Shown here: positions 8,372 through 15,829 of the stretch, piece after piece
Layout of the letters: every line of letters begins with the position of its first letter
Position numbering within the stretch: position 1 is the stretch's first letter
Source of the DNA: JBBDXA01 sp040902585
Lineage (GTDB): Bacteria > Planctomycetota > Phycisphaerae > Phycisphaerales > Phycisphaeraceae
Assembly (NCBI GenBank): GCA_040902585.1
Contig: JBBDXA010000249.1
Span: forward strand, 1-62,883
Reading direction: 5' to 3'
DNA length: 62,883 nt
The notes under the pieces: generated by a model
What the model was told of the DNA's origin: nothing
The model's input: the letters and a program-made list of their open reading frames with translations, nothing else
Database searches by the model: none
Program-made: the position numbers and the translations under genes

Positions 8372-9463
8372 ATGTTCATCACTCGCCTCGCACTCTTCAT
8401 CTTCATCTTCGCCTTCAGCTCCTCCTCCTTCGCCGACGGGCAGACCGGCCGCTTCCTCTACGCCAGCTCACCCGACGGTGCTCAGGCCGATGGCCGCTCC
8501 GGCACGGGCATTCTCATCTTCGACATCGACCACGATCACAAGTTCGTTCGCCGCATCGATGTGCCCATCTTCAAAGAAGGCATCCGCGGCTTCACGGGCA
8601 ATGCCGCCAATCACTGCGTCTACTATTCGACGACCAATCGCCGGTTGGGCTGCTTCGATGTCGAATCCGAAAAGGTCATCTGGGATCGTCAGTACGACGC
8701 CGGCTGCGATCGCTCCTCCATCACGCCTGATGGCAAGAAGATTTACGCGCCCACAGGCTTTTGGTACGCCGGCAACGACGGCGGCTTCCTGGTCATCGAT
8801 GCGAAGACCGGCGATCTCATCAAACGCCTTTCCGCAGGCCCGCAGGCACACAACAGCATCACCAGTCTCGACGGCCGCTATGCCTACCTCGGCACGCGAA
8901 CCAGGCTCACCGTGTTCGACACCACCAGCGACACGATCGTCAAACAGATCGACCCCGTCGGCGAGCGCGGCGTCTTCCCCTTCACCGTCACCAGTAACAA
9001 TGAGATCGCCTACGTCTGCCTCGGCGGACACGTGGGCGTCGATGTCGTCGATCTCAAGGCCGGCAAAGTGCTGCACCGCGTGCTCGCCGGTGATGCGCCG
9101 ATCAAGCATCGCACGCACGGCGCGGGCCTGACGCCGGATGAAAGCGAACTCTGGGTCAGCGATCAGGATGGTAAGAAGCTTTTCATCTTCGACGCCACCA
9201 AGATGCCGCCCGCGCCCAAAGGCCACGTCGATCTCTCCGCCGGCGGCCACGGCTGGGTCACCTTCTCGATGGACGGCAAGTACGCTTGGTGCCACACGCC
9301 CGATGTCTTCGACGCGAAAACGAAAAAGGTCGTCGCCACGCTGAGGGATGAAAAAGGCAAACCGTTCAGCAGTTCGAAGTTCATCGAGATTGAAATGAAG
9401 GACGGCAAGGTGGTGCGAATAGGCTGCGAGTTCGGCGTGGGCCGCAAGGCGACGGCACAGTAA
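8372..9463 (+). CDS. Secreted YVTN-like beta-propeller protein
   Basis: 363 residues from the ATG at 8372, where a clear signal peptide begins (MFITRLALFIFIFAFSSSSF, cleavage after ADG or SFA); the open frame reaches back to 8123 without signal or ribosome-binding site. The mature part is a series of beta-propeller blades, for example SSITPDGKKIYAPTGFW, NSITSLDGRYAYLGTRT, GAGLTPDESELWVSDQDGKK and GWVTFSMDGKYAWCHTPD. Such proteins sit in the periplasm or outside and bind partners or act in quinoprotein-like complexes. The gene is followed by a palindromic element and, convergently, by a cytochrome c gene. The preceding 294 bases hold a short imperfect inverted repeat around 8144-8225 but no gene. 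Confidence 0.85.
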   Translation: MFITRLALFIFIFAFSSSSFADGQTGRFLYASSPDGAQADGRSGTGILIFDIDHDHKFVRRIDVPIFKEGIRGFTGNAANHCVYYSTTNRRLGCFDVESEKVIWDRQYDAGCDRSSITPDGKKIYAPTGFWYAGNDGGFLVIDAKTGDLIKRLSAGPQAHNSITSLDGRYAYLGTRTRLTVFDTTSDTIVKQIDPVGERGVFPFTVTSNNEIAYVCLGGHVGVDVVDLKAGKVLHRVLAGDAPIKHRTHGAGLTPDESELWVSDQDGKKLFIFDATKMPPAPKGHVDLSAGGHGWVTFSMDGKYAWCHTPDVFDAKTKKVVATLRDEKGKPFSSSKFIEIEMKDGKVVRIGCEFGVGRKATAQ

Positions 9464-9470
9464 GAAGGAT

Positions 9471-9549
9471 GGAGCACCATCCCGGCAGGGTGGTGCCTGG
9501 GTTGAGCGCACGTAACCCGCCAGCACCGCCCTGCCGGGACGGTGCTCCA
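9471..9549. repeat. Palindromic element family A, copy 1
   Basis: GGAGCACCATCCCGGCAGGG on the left and its near-complement ending GGGACGGTGCTCC on the right, separated by about 30 bases. It fills the convergent gap: 7 bases after the beta-propeller stop and 1 base before the cytochrome stop. It can fold into a long hairpin in either transcript and may act as a bidirectional terminator or 3'-end stabiliser. Other copies: 20487, 23364, 51885, 55367. Confidence 0.9.
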
Positions 9550-9550
9550 C

Positions 9551-10027
9551 TCACTTCACCCCCGGTATCGCCAACAACTCTTCCGCCGTCCAGTACTCCG
9601 CGCGATCCTTCGTCGCCTCGCGAACCTGATTCACACTTGCGGTTGTGACCGCTGGCGCATCACCGAATCGCCTGCGCACATAAGTCAGAACTGAAGCGAC
9701 TTCCTCATCGCGCAGCACCGCCCCGAACCCCAGCATCTCCACTTCAAACGTCGTGCCTTTGACTTCAATCGGCCCGCGCAGACCATGAAGCACGATGCGA
9801 ATGATCCGCTCCTCCGGCCCGCTCACCCAGCTCGAACCCGCCAGGGGAGGTATGCGCGCCTCCTGTCCCGAACCATCCGCCTGATGACAGGCGGCGCAGT
9901 AGGTTTGAAACAGAGCGAGGCCTTTTGCATCATCCTTCGTCGCGGCTCCGGGATCGTTGGCATCGCATCCGGTCAGAAGGAGAAAGAACGAACAACAGAA
10001 TGTGAAAGCGCTCAGCCGCATTCGCAT
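9551..10027 (-). CDS. Cytochrome c lipoprotein
   Basis: 158 residues from the ATG at 10027; a GTG frame start at 10072 is less likely. The N-terminus MRMRLSAFTFCCSFFLLLTGC is a lipoprotein signal with lipobox LTGC. One class I haem site, CAACH, lies in GLALFQTYCAACHQADGSG, and the axial methionine is probably in VEMLGFGAVLRDEEVASV (M-L-G-F-G), typical of small cytochrome c/c5-like domains. It should be an electron carrier anchored in the periplasm. It is convergent with the beta-propeller gene. Confidence 0.88.
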   Translation of the reverse strand: MRMRLSAFTFCCSFFLLLTGCDANDPGAATKDDAKGLALFQTYCAACHQADGSGQEARIPPLAGSSWVSGPEERIIRIVLHGLRGPIEVKGTTFEVEMLGFGAVLRDEEVASVLTYVRRRFGDAPAVTTASVNQVREATKDRAEYWTAEELLAIPGVK

Positions 10028-10484
10028 GAGTATGACAGGACAACCGCAGGAGGAAAATCCGGTCCTCTGCACTACACGGGGATGGGAGAGCGCGAGCCAG
10101 TCCTGATCGAAAACGGTCCACGACGCGGTGAAGGCCCATGATGGTCACTTTGGCGAAGGGAGACCGAACAGGAGCACTGACATGCACTTATAAGTGATGC
10201 CAATACTGTGCTTACATGAATTTAGACATAACGAAAGAGGAAGGGGAAAGGCACGTGTCCACCCCACTCTTGAGCCTTCCCGCCGGTCGATTACGTGGCG
10301 TAGCCTCCGGCTGGTCGGGCGACGATCCGGCGACGGTTCAAGCGCAGGATTCCGATGTCTTCGCCGGGGATTCAGGTCGAACCCGATTGCACGACCAAGC
10401 CGGTGCGTTACGATGCCATAACTGGCATTCACCTTTATTTGAGGGATGATTGTTCGGGGAGTTGTCTACGCGGGGATTCGTTCC
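10028..10484. other. Divergent intergenic region
   Basis: 457 bases between the cytochrome c gene (minus) and a membrane-protein gene (plus) with no supported gene. A possible plus-strand promoter is TTGCAC (10387-10392), 16 bases, TACGAT (10409-10414), about 70 bases before the membrane-protein start; this is a weak prediction. No long hairpin or tRNA was found. Confidence 0.4.
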
Positions 10485-11753
10485 ATGAGTAAGCTTGATA
10501 CCGCCGGCGTAGCCGCCACTGAGTCGACCGCGCTGGCCGCGACGCCGCGACTGGCGGCGAACTGGATCATCGGCCCACGCGTCGATCTGCTCTGCTTCAT
10601 CGGAGCCGCCGCGCTGGGCTACGGCATGTTCTTTCTCCACGCCGGCCTGGCGATGGATATGGTCGGCGTGTGGTTCATCTGGTACATGTTCCTCGACTCC
10701 CCCCACTTCTTCGGCACCTACGCGCGGACCTATCTCGACAAGGAAGAAATGGCGGCCCGGCGGAAACTGCTCATCGGATCGATCGGTCTGCTCGCGGTCG
10801 GGCCTGTCTTCATCGCGATCTGTGCCGGACTGTGGGCGGCGAATGTGAGCTGGTACAAGACGCCCTTCATGGTGCTCACCGCTTTCGTTTCCATCTGGGC
10901 TTACTGGCACGTCGTCCGTCAGCACTACGGCATCATGTCGCTCTACAAGCGGAAGAATCATGATGGCGAAATGCTCGACCGCCGGCTGGATCAATGGGGC
11001 ATCTATCTCGGCCTGATGGCGCCGTTCGTCGCCTTCGCGGTGACGAACAATGAAGCCCGCGTCGCGCTGGGCCTTTCGCAGGCGCTCGACGGCACGCCCG
11101 GCGGCATGGGCATGATCGGCGCGATCACCAAACCTTACGTCGCCGGTCAGGGCTGGGAAGCGTTCGTTGTGAAGGCGACGATGCTCACGGCCGGTCTCGC
11201 GCTGGGGCTGGTGCTGATCCGCAGCGTGATCCGCTGGCAGCGCGGCGCGACGGTGAATATGCCCAAACTGATGTTCCTTTGTGCCGTCATTCCGCTGCAC
11301 ATGGTTGTCTGCTATCACCCCGCTTCCACGACCATCGCCCTGCTCGGCTTCTCCGCCTGCGTGACGATCTTCCATGATGTGCAGTATCACGCGATCGTGT
11401 GGTACCACCAGCGCAACCGCATGGGCAAGGCCGGTGACGCGAAGCATGAGCGATTCGGACTGGCGGCGAAGATCAGTCGAAACTTTCCAACCTACGCGGC
11501 CTGCGCCATCGGCATGGGCCTGACGCTGGGCTTTCTTGGCTGCCTGCTGGATGTGAACCCCGGTTGTATTCCCGTGATCGGCTCGCGCAGCCACATGCTG
11601 TTCGGCAACCTGAGCTGGAACGAAGTGTTCTTCGGCATCTTCCTGGGCGTGCTCATGCACCACTACTTCGTGGACCAGTTCATCTGGCGCCCGAGCAAGG
11701 ATAAGAACCTTCAGAAGGATTTGAAGTTGGAAGGCGATGGCGCGAGCCGATAA
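10485..11753 (+). CDS. Polytopic membrane protein with conserved histidine motifs
   Basis: 422 residues from the ATG at 10485 (MSKLDTAG); the frame also opens at 10446. About nine hydrophobic segments alternate with loops. Four histidine-rich motifs lie at membrane edges: DSPHFFGTYARTY, YWHVVRQHYGIMSLY, HDVQYHAIVWYH and HHYFVDQFIWR. Such spacing is typical of metal-binding integral membrane enzymes (fatty-acid desaturase/hydroxylase or Brp/Blh-like oxygenases), but the motifs do not match those families exactly. The stop is followed 8 bases later by a small gene. I do not recognise the family with certainty and give no function. Confidence 0.75.
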   Translation: MSKLDTAGVAATESTALAATPRLAANWIIGPRVDLLCFIGAAALGYGMFFLHAGLAMDMVGVWFIWYMFLDSPHFFGTYARTYLDKEEMAARRKLLIGSIGLLAVGPVFIAICAGLWAANVSWYKTPFMVLTAFVSIWAYWHVVRQHYGIMSLYKRKNHDGEMLDRRLDQWGIYLGLMAPFVAFAVTNNEARVALGLSQALDGTPGGMGMIGAITKPYVAGQGWEAFVVKATMLTAGLALGLVLIRSVIRWQRGATVNMPKLMFLCAVIPLHMVVCYHPASTTIALLGFSACVTIFHDVQYHAIVWYHQRNRMGKAGDAKHERFGLAAKISRNFPTYAACAIGMGLTLGFLGCLLDVNPGCIPVIGSRSHMLFGNLSWNEVFFGIFLGVLMHHYFVDQFIWRPSKDKNLQKDLKLEGDGASR

Positions 11754-11761
11754 GGAGTGCC

Positions 11762-11962
11762 ATGAATAAGACACGTGAAGTCACCATTAAGAAGGTCACG
11801 CGTGAAGAGGATGCTCCGCCGGATGTGTCTCATCTCACCCCCGGCGAGCGAATGGAACTGGCCTGGTCGCTGACGGTGACGGCATGGGCCTTTATGGGAG
11901 AGGACGTCAATGAACGCCGACTTCCTCGACATGTTGTCCGCATTCAACGCCGAGGGCGTTGA
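11762..11962 (+). CDS. Small conserved protein of a two-gene module
   Basis: 66 residues. The core DVSHLTPGERMELAWSLTVT, followed by AWAF and an arginine-rich end RLPRHVVRIQRRGR, matches from memory a family of short planctomycete proteins usually encoded directly before a small nucleotidyltransferase-like protein. Here that partner is broken (see 11910-11984), so this is probably a remnant of a two-gene, possibly toxin-antitoxin-like, module. ATG 11762 follows a TAAGGAG ribosome-binding site that overlaps the stop of the previous gene. Confidence 0.6.
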   Translation: MNKTREVTIKKVTREEDAPPDVSHLTPGERMELAWSLTVTAWAFMGEDVNERRLPRHVVRIQRRGR

Positions 11963-11984
11963 GCGACGCAAAACGCAGTCTTAG
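11910..11984 (+). pseudogene. Truncated start of the nucleotidyltransferase-like partner gene
   Basis: An ATG at 11910, in a different frame and overlapping the small gene, reads MNADFLDMLSAFNAEGVE. This looks like the first 18 residues of the partner proteins (typically followed by a YLLVGAYALAAHG-like nucleotidyltransferase start). It then changes to RRKTQS and stops at 11984. The break near base 11964 removes the rest of the gene; the next gene begins at 12000. The identification is from memory of the family and is short, so treat as tentative. Confidence 0.4.
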
Positions 11985-11999
11985 ATTCATTGGTCGCCG

Positions 12000-12431
12000 A
12001 TGGACACAACCACACGCAAAACGCGCGATGAAGACTATGTGTTGGACTTGTGCGATGAAGTTCTACGAGAAAAGGCTCGCCGACAGCATCGTTTCGAGTG
12101 GCTGCGAGGCGACCCAGGCATGAACGGCCACACAAGTACCTTACCCGTCGATGGCTACTACGAGCGTCTTGGCATCGTCGTTGAATACCGCGAACGCCAG
12201 CACGACGAACCTGTCCCCTTTTTTGACAAACGCAAAACAATCAGTGGCGTCAATCGCGGGGAACAGCGGCGATTGTATGACAAGAGGCGCGACAACCTTG
12301 TCCCTGCCCATCGGTTGAAATTGATCGTAATTCGTCCCAAAGATCTGGATGCGAATAAGGGTGGTCGATTGCGGCGGACGAAGGAAACAGATCGACAGGC
12401 CATCAGTGCCATACTTGGACCATGCGTTTGA
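12000..12431 (+). CDS. Small PD-(D/E)XK-like nuclease-type protein
   Basis: 143 residues, soluble. The pattern LPVDGYYERLGIVVEYRERQ, with an acidic residue on one strand and E-Y-R on the next, resembles the catalytic hairpin of restriction-endonuclease-like folds, with arginine where lysine is usual. EDYVLDLCDEVLREKARRQH at the start and GVNRGEQRRLYDKRRDNLVP in the middle are conserved in similar short hypothetical proteins found sporadically in bacteria. It follows a broken module and ends 4 bases before the convergent peptidase gene. Scattered distribution and a decayed neighbour suggest accessory DNA. Nuclease activity is inferred from the motif only. Confidence 0.6.
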   Translation: MDTTTRKTRDEDYVLDLCDEVLREKARRQHRFEWLRGDPGMNGHTSTLPVDGYYERLGIVVEYRERQHDEPVPFFDKRKTISGVNRGEQRRLYDKRRDNLVPAHRLKLIVIRPKDLDANKGGRLRRTKETDRQAISAILGPCV

Positions 12432-12435
12432 CATT

Positions 12436-13629
12436 CTACTTCAGCAGCGCCCGTCTTGACTCAAACAGCTTCTCCAGCCGCACCTTCAGCGGCGGTGCCT
12501 TGCCGGGGTCGTGCAGGCGCGTGCCGATCGTGGCGAGGAGTTTCACGAGATTGTCGTAGTCGCGCAGACTGATCACTTCGCTGTCGATCTTCCGTTTCGT
12601 TTCGTTCATGTTGTGATAGTTGCCCAGCGGCAGACAGATACACGTGGCGGTGTGACCATAAGTCTGATACGCGGAGGCTTCACATGTGCCGCCCACCATC
12701 AGCTTGCGTTGCCATTGGAAAGAGTTGTCTTCCGCCGCGAGGGCCTCGGCGACTTTGCCGATGCGGTAGGTCAGATCGGGGTCGAAGGTGCTGGTGCGAT
12801 CGCCGACGCGAACGATCGGCCCGCCGCCGATGGGCGACTCGGCGAAGCTCTTGCTGTTCTCCAGGGCGATCACGAGTGCGTTCCTGGGTATCGTCTTGGC
12901 CTTGCAGGCGCCGATCGCGCCGATGAAGCCGACCTCTTCGCAGCGGGTGAAGAGCAGGCGGACATCGCCGTGACGAGCCGCGCCCGTAAGGAAGCGGTTG
13001 CCGCTCGTGCGACGCCGGTCCGAAACCGCTCCCTTACGGTCGCGGCTCGTGTCGTAGATCGCATCGAACGCCGCGATCGCAGCCGCGACACCGGCCAGGT
13101 CATCGCAGGCCGGGGCGCTCACGCGGTCGTTGCTGATTCGCGTGGGAGCAATCTTCCACGTGAGAATGTCGCCGGGCATGGCGAGTACGCCGCGGGTGAA
13201 GCGCACGGTCGCCACGATGTCACCCGCCTCGCGCGACGCGGGCTTTTCCACCGCGGTAATCCTGCCGACCCGAGCCGGTTCGCCATCGTGGTGGAGCAGA
13301 ACCCGCGCGCTCATGAAGTAGTCCGGATGCACGCCGCCGCGGAACTCGGCGAGAAGCTGGCGGTCGTTCGACACGCTGCGCACGACGAACGCGGGGTGAT
13401 CGAGGTGCGCGGTGAAGTAGATCGGCGGTTGCTTGCCGCCTCCGGCCTTGCCGCCCTTGCCCTTGGGCCCATGCGAGACGACGAGGTTGCCGTGACGATC
13501 GCTCTCGATCTCCACATCGCCGCGCTTGACCGCCCAGTTGGCGATCCACTCGACGACGTATTGCTCGCACCCCGCGGCAGTGGGGAGCGAGGTGAGTTCA
13601 GTGAGGTAACGATGATGAGTATTGTTCAT
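12436..13629 (-). CDS. M42-like metallo-aminopeptidase
   Basis: 397 residues from the ATG at 13629. Metal ligands of the M42/M20-type dizinc peptidases are present: AHLDHPAF (His75, Asp77), ACDDLAG (bridging Asp near 176), the catalytic RCEEVGF (Glu231-Glu232), and a late TYGHTATCICLPL histidine. YHNMNE near the end also fits. It should remove N-terminal residues from peptides in the cytosol. Residues about 194-221 (RDRKGAVSDRRRTSG and the following FLTGAARHG) are encoded by a palindromic repeat inserted in frame between a helix and the next strand; they are not part of the family fold. The start has no strong ribosome-binding site, and a 32-bp palindrome lies just upstream. Confidence 0.85.
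   Translation of the reverse strand: MNNTHHRYLTELTSLPTAAGCEQYVVEWIANWAVKRGDVEIESDRHGNLVVSHGPKGKGGKAGGGKQPPIYFTAHLDHPAFVVRSVSNDRQLLAEFRGGVHPDYFMSARVLLHHDGEPARVGRITAVEKPASREAGDIVATVRFTRGVLAMPGDILTWKIAPTRISNDRVSAPACDDLAGVAAAIAAFDAIYDTSRDRKGAVSDRRRTSGNRFLTGAARHGDVRLLFTRCEEVGFIGAIGACKAKTIPRNALVIALENSKSFAESPIGGGPIVRVGDRTSTFDPDLTYRIGKVAEALAAEDNSFQWQRKLMVGGTCEASAYQTYGHTATCICLPLGNYHNMNETKRKIDSEVISLRDYDNLVKLLATIGTRLHDPGKAPPLKVRLEKLFESRRALLK
12972..13053. repeat. Palindromic element inside the M42 peptidase gene (family F)
   Basis: The left arm GACGAGCCGCGCCCGTAAGG (continuing with AAGCGGTTGC) and the right arm ending CTTACGGTCGCGGCTCGTGTC are near-perfect inverted copies around a 20-base centre. The unit looks like a mobile intergenic palindrome of the kind scattered in planctomycete genomes. 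Here it lies within a reading frame and keeps it open. Confidence 0.85.
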
Positions 13630-13639
13630 GGTGAATGTG

Positions 13640-13671
13640 CAAAGCCCAGGCATGGCCATGCCTGGGCTTTG
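13640..13671. terminator. Perfect 32-bp palindrome between PEPCK and M42 genes
   Basis: CAAAGCCCAGGCATGG is followed directly by its exact complement, so the whole 32 bases are self-complementary. On the minus strand it lies 21 bases after the PEPCK stop and 10 bases before the M42 start. It could terminate or attenuate PEPCK transcription ahead of the peptidase. There is no long T run (only TTTG), so a role as a protein-binding palindrome is also possible. Confidence 0.55.
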
Positions 13672-13692
13672 ACGATGATCTTAACGCATGAG

Positions 13693-15537
13693 TCAAGCCT
13701 TGCTCAAACGATCTTCCAGCGCCTGGAGCTCCTCCATCAACCCGCGCGGCAGGCGATCGCCGAACTTCGCGTAGTACGCTTCGATGCCGGGCATCTCGCT
13801 GAGCCAACCGGCCTGGTCGACGCTGAGCAGTGTCTTCATCGCGTCGGGCTTGAGGTTCAATCCCGAAAGATCGAGCGCATCTTCCGTCGGCAGGTTGCCG
13901 ATCGGCGTGCTGACCGCCTTGCCGCGGCCGAGCATGCGTTCGACAACCCACTTGAGCACGCGACTGTTCTCGCCGAACCCGGGCCAGAGGAACTTGCCTT
14001 CGGGACTCTTGCGGAACCAGTTCACGTAGAAAATGTGCGGCATCTTGCCGAAGCCTTTGGAGCCATCGGGCCCCGCGCCACCCTTCTCGCCCATCTTCAG
14101 CCAGTGGCCCCAGTAGTCGCCCATGTGGTAGCCGCAGAACGGGAGCATGGCCATGGGATCGCGTCGCAGTTCGCCGACGGTGCCTGCCGCGGCGGCGGTC
14201 TTCTCACTGCCCATGATCGAGCCGAGGAACGTGCCGTGTCGCCACGACAGCGCTTCGGTCACCAGCGGCACGACGCTCGCGCGGCGGCCGCCGAAGAGAA
14301 TCGCATCGATCGGCACGCCGGCCGGGTCTTCCCATTCGTCTGCGATGACCGGGCACTGCGACGCCGGCGCTGTGAAGCGGGAATTGGGATGCGAGGATTT
14401 GCCTTCGCTCTCTGGCGTCCAGTCGTTGCCCAGCCAGTCGATCAGATGATCCGGCTCATCCTGTGTCATGCCTTCCCACCAGATGTCGCCATCATCGGTC
14501 AGAGCAACATTGGTGAAGATGCAATTGGAATGGAGCGTGAGGATGGCATTCGGATTGGTGTCCATGCCAGTACCTGGCGCGACGCCGAAGAAGCCCGCTT
14601 CGGGATTGATCGCGCGGAGCCTGCCGTCGGGGCCGATCTTCATCCATGCGATGTCATCGCCGATGGTTTCGACCTTCCAGCCTTCGATCGTCGGCGTCAT
14701 CATCGCCAGGTTGGTCTTGCCGCAGGCGGAAGGGAATGCGCCGGCGATGTACTTCACCTCACCTTGCGGACTGGTAAGTTTGAGGATGAGCATGTGCTCC
14801 GCCAGCCAGCCTTCGTCGCGCGCCAGCACGGAAGCGATGCGCAGGGCGAAGCACTTTTTGCCGAGCAGCGCGTTGCCGCCGTAGCCCGAGCCGTAGGACC
14901 AGATCTCGCGGTCTTCGGGGAAGTGAACGATGTGCTTGTTGGCGTGATCGCAGGGCCAGGGGATATCATCGCGGCGCTGACCGCTGGCGGCGATGATCGG
15001 GTATCCGACGGAGTGAAGACACGGGACGAACCGGCCTTGCTCGCCGAGTGTGTCGAGCACCTTCGTGCCCACGCGGGTCATCAGGTGCATGTTGCAGACG
15101 ACATAGGGCGAGTCGGTGATCTGCACGCCGATGTGTGCGATCGGGCTGCCGACCGGGCCCATGCTGAAAGGAATGACATACATCACCCGGCCCCTCATGC
15201 AGCCGGCGAAGAGCGGCTTGAGCTTGGCGCGCATCTCGACTGGGTCAGCCCAGTTGTTGGTCGGGCCCGCATCTTCCTTCGTCTTCGAACAGATGAAAGT
15301 GCGATCCTCGACGCGCGCGACATCGCCCTTGTCGCTGCGAGCGAGGAAGCTGTTGGGCCGCTTCTTTTCGTTGAGCTTGATGAAGGTGCCCGAGTCGACC
15401 AGCTTCTGCGCCATGGCCGCGTATTCTTCCTTCGAACCGTCGCACCAGTGAATATCATCCGGCTTACAGAGGGCCGCCATGTCATCGACCCAATGGAGAA
15501 GACTGGCGTTGCGGGTTGGAGCTTCGACCGTGGGCAT
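13693..15537 (-). CDS. pckG: Phosphoenolpyruvate carboxykinase (GTP)
   Basis: 614 residues from the ATG at 15537, which has AAGGTG 6 bases upstream; a GTG at 15546 is an alternative. The length and sequence are those of GTP-type PEPCK. The nucleotide-binding kinase loop GAFPSACGKTNLAM (residues 266-279) includes the reactive cysteine Cys272. Other landmarks are FPEDREIWSYGSGYGGNALL, RAINPEAGFFGVAPGT and FCGYHMGDYWGHWL. It converts oxaloacetate plus GTP to PEP, CO2 and GDP, the entry step of gluconeogenesis. It is divergent from GAPDH, and together with PGI at 59989 the window holds three steps of the same pathway. Confidence 0.96.
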   Translation of the reverse strand: MPTVEAPTRNASLLHWVDDMAALCKPDDIHWCDGSKEEYAAMAQKLVDSGTFIKLNEKKRPNSFLARSDKGDVARVEDRTFICSKTKEDAGPTNNWADPVEMRAKLKPLFAGCMRGRVMYVIPFSMGPVGSPIAHIGVQITDSPYVVCNMHLMTRVGTKVLDTLGEQGRFVPCLHSVGYPIIAASGQRRDDIPWPCDHANKHIVHFPEDREIWSYGSGYGGNALLGKKCFALRIASVLARDEGWLAEHMLILKLTSPQGEVKYIAGAFPSACGKTNLAMMTPTIEGWKVETIGDDIAWMKIGPDGRLRAINPEAGFFGVAPGTGMDTNPNAILTLHSNCIFTNVALTDDGDIWWEGMTQDEPDHLIDWLGNDWTPESEGKSSHPNSRFTAPASQCPVIADEWEDPAGVPIDAILFGGRRASVVPLVTEALSWRHGTFLGSIMGSEKTAAAAGTVGELRRDPMAMLPFCGYHMGDYWGHWLKMGEKGGAGPDGSKGFGKMPHIFYVNWFRKSPEGKFLWPGFGENSRVLKWVVERMLGRGKAVSTPIGNLPTEDALDLSGLNLKPDAMKTLLSVDQAGWLSEMPGIEAYYAKFGDRLPRGLMEELQALEDRLSKA

Positions 15538-15613
15538 GAGAATCACCTTGAGATGAAGTTAAATGTTCAATTGTACAGCATCCGTGGAAGTATTGGGCTG
15601 AATTCCCGTGAAA

Positions 15614-15641
15614 TCGATAGGGGTAACCCTGAGAGCGACAA
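15614..15641 (-). promoter_or_regulatory. Possible promoter of pckG
   Basis: On the minus strand TTGTCG (15641-15636), 16 bases, TATCGA (15619-15614), about 75 bases before the PEPCK start. The match is moderate and rests on consensus only. Confidence 0.3.
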
Positions 15642-15715
15642 ATTGGTTTCGCCCCGCCTGTTGCGCGCGACTGCCTGGGAAACCTCCGGCAGTGCAACCA
15701 ACAAGACCGCGCAAC

Positions 15716-15743
15716 TTGACAAACTCTTCAAACCTCCTAACGT
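15716..15743 (+). promoter_or_regulatory. Probable sigma-70 promoter of gap
   Basis: A perfect TTGACA (15716-15721) and TAACGT (15738-15743) are separated by 16 bases and lie about 85 bases before the GAPDH start. This and the pckG start share one 292-base divergent region. Confidence 0.5.
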
Positions 15744-15829
15744 AGCTCGACTGTCCTGTGACACGGGTTTCGCCAACCGGTGAAGGCCTTATTTCTACAA
15801 CCCACACTCGCAATCGGAGACCCCAAGCG

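Noticed and set aside
12511..15783. A 1090-codon open frame on the plus strand
   Set aside because: It lies opposite the well-supported M42 peptidase and PEPCK genes, is Arg/His/Ala/Val-rich with no domain, and arises because high-GC codon use leaves the complementary frame free of stops.
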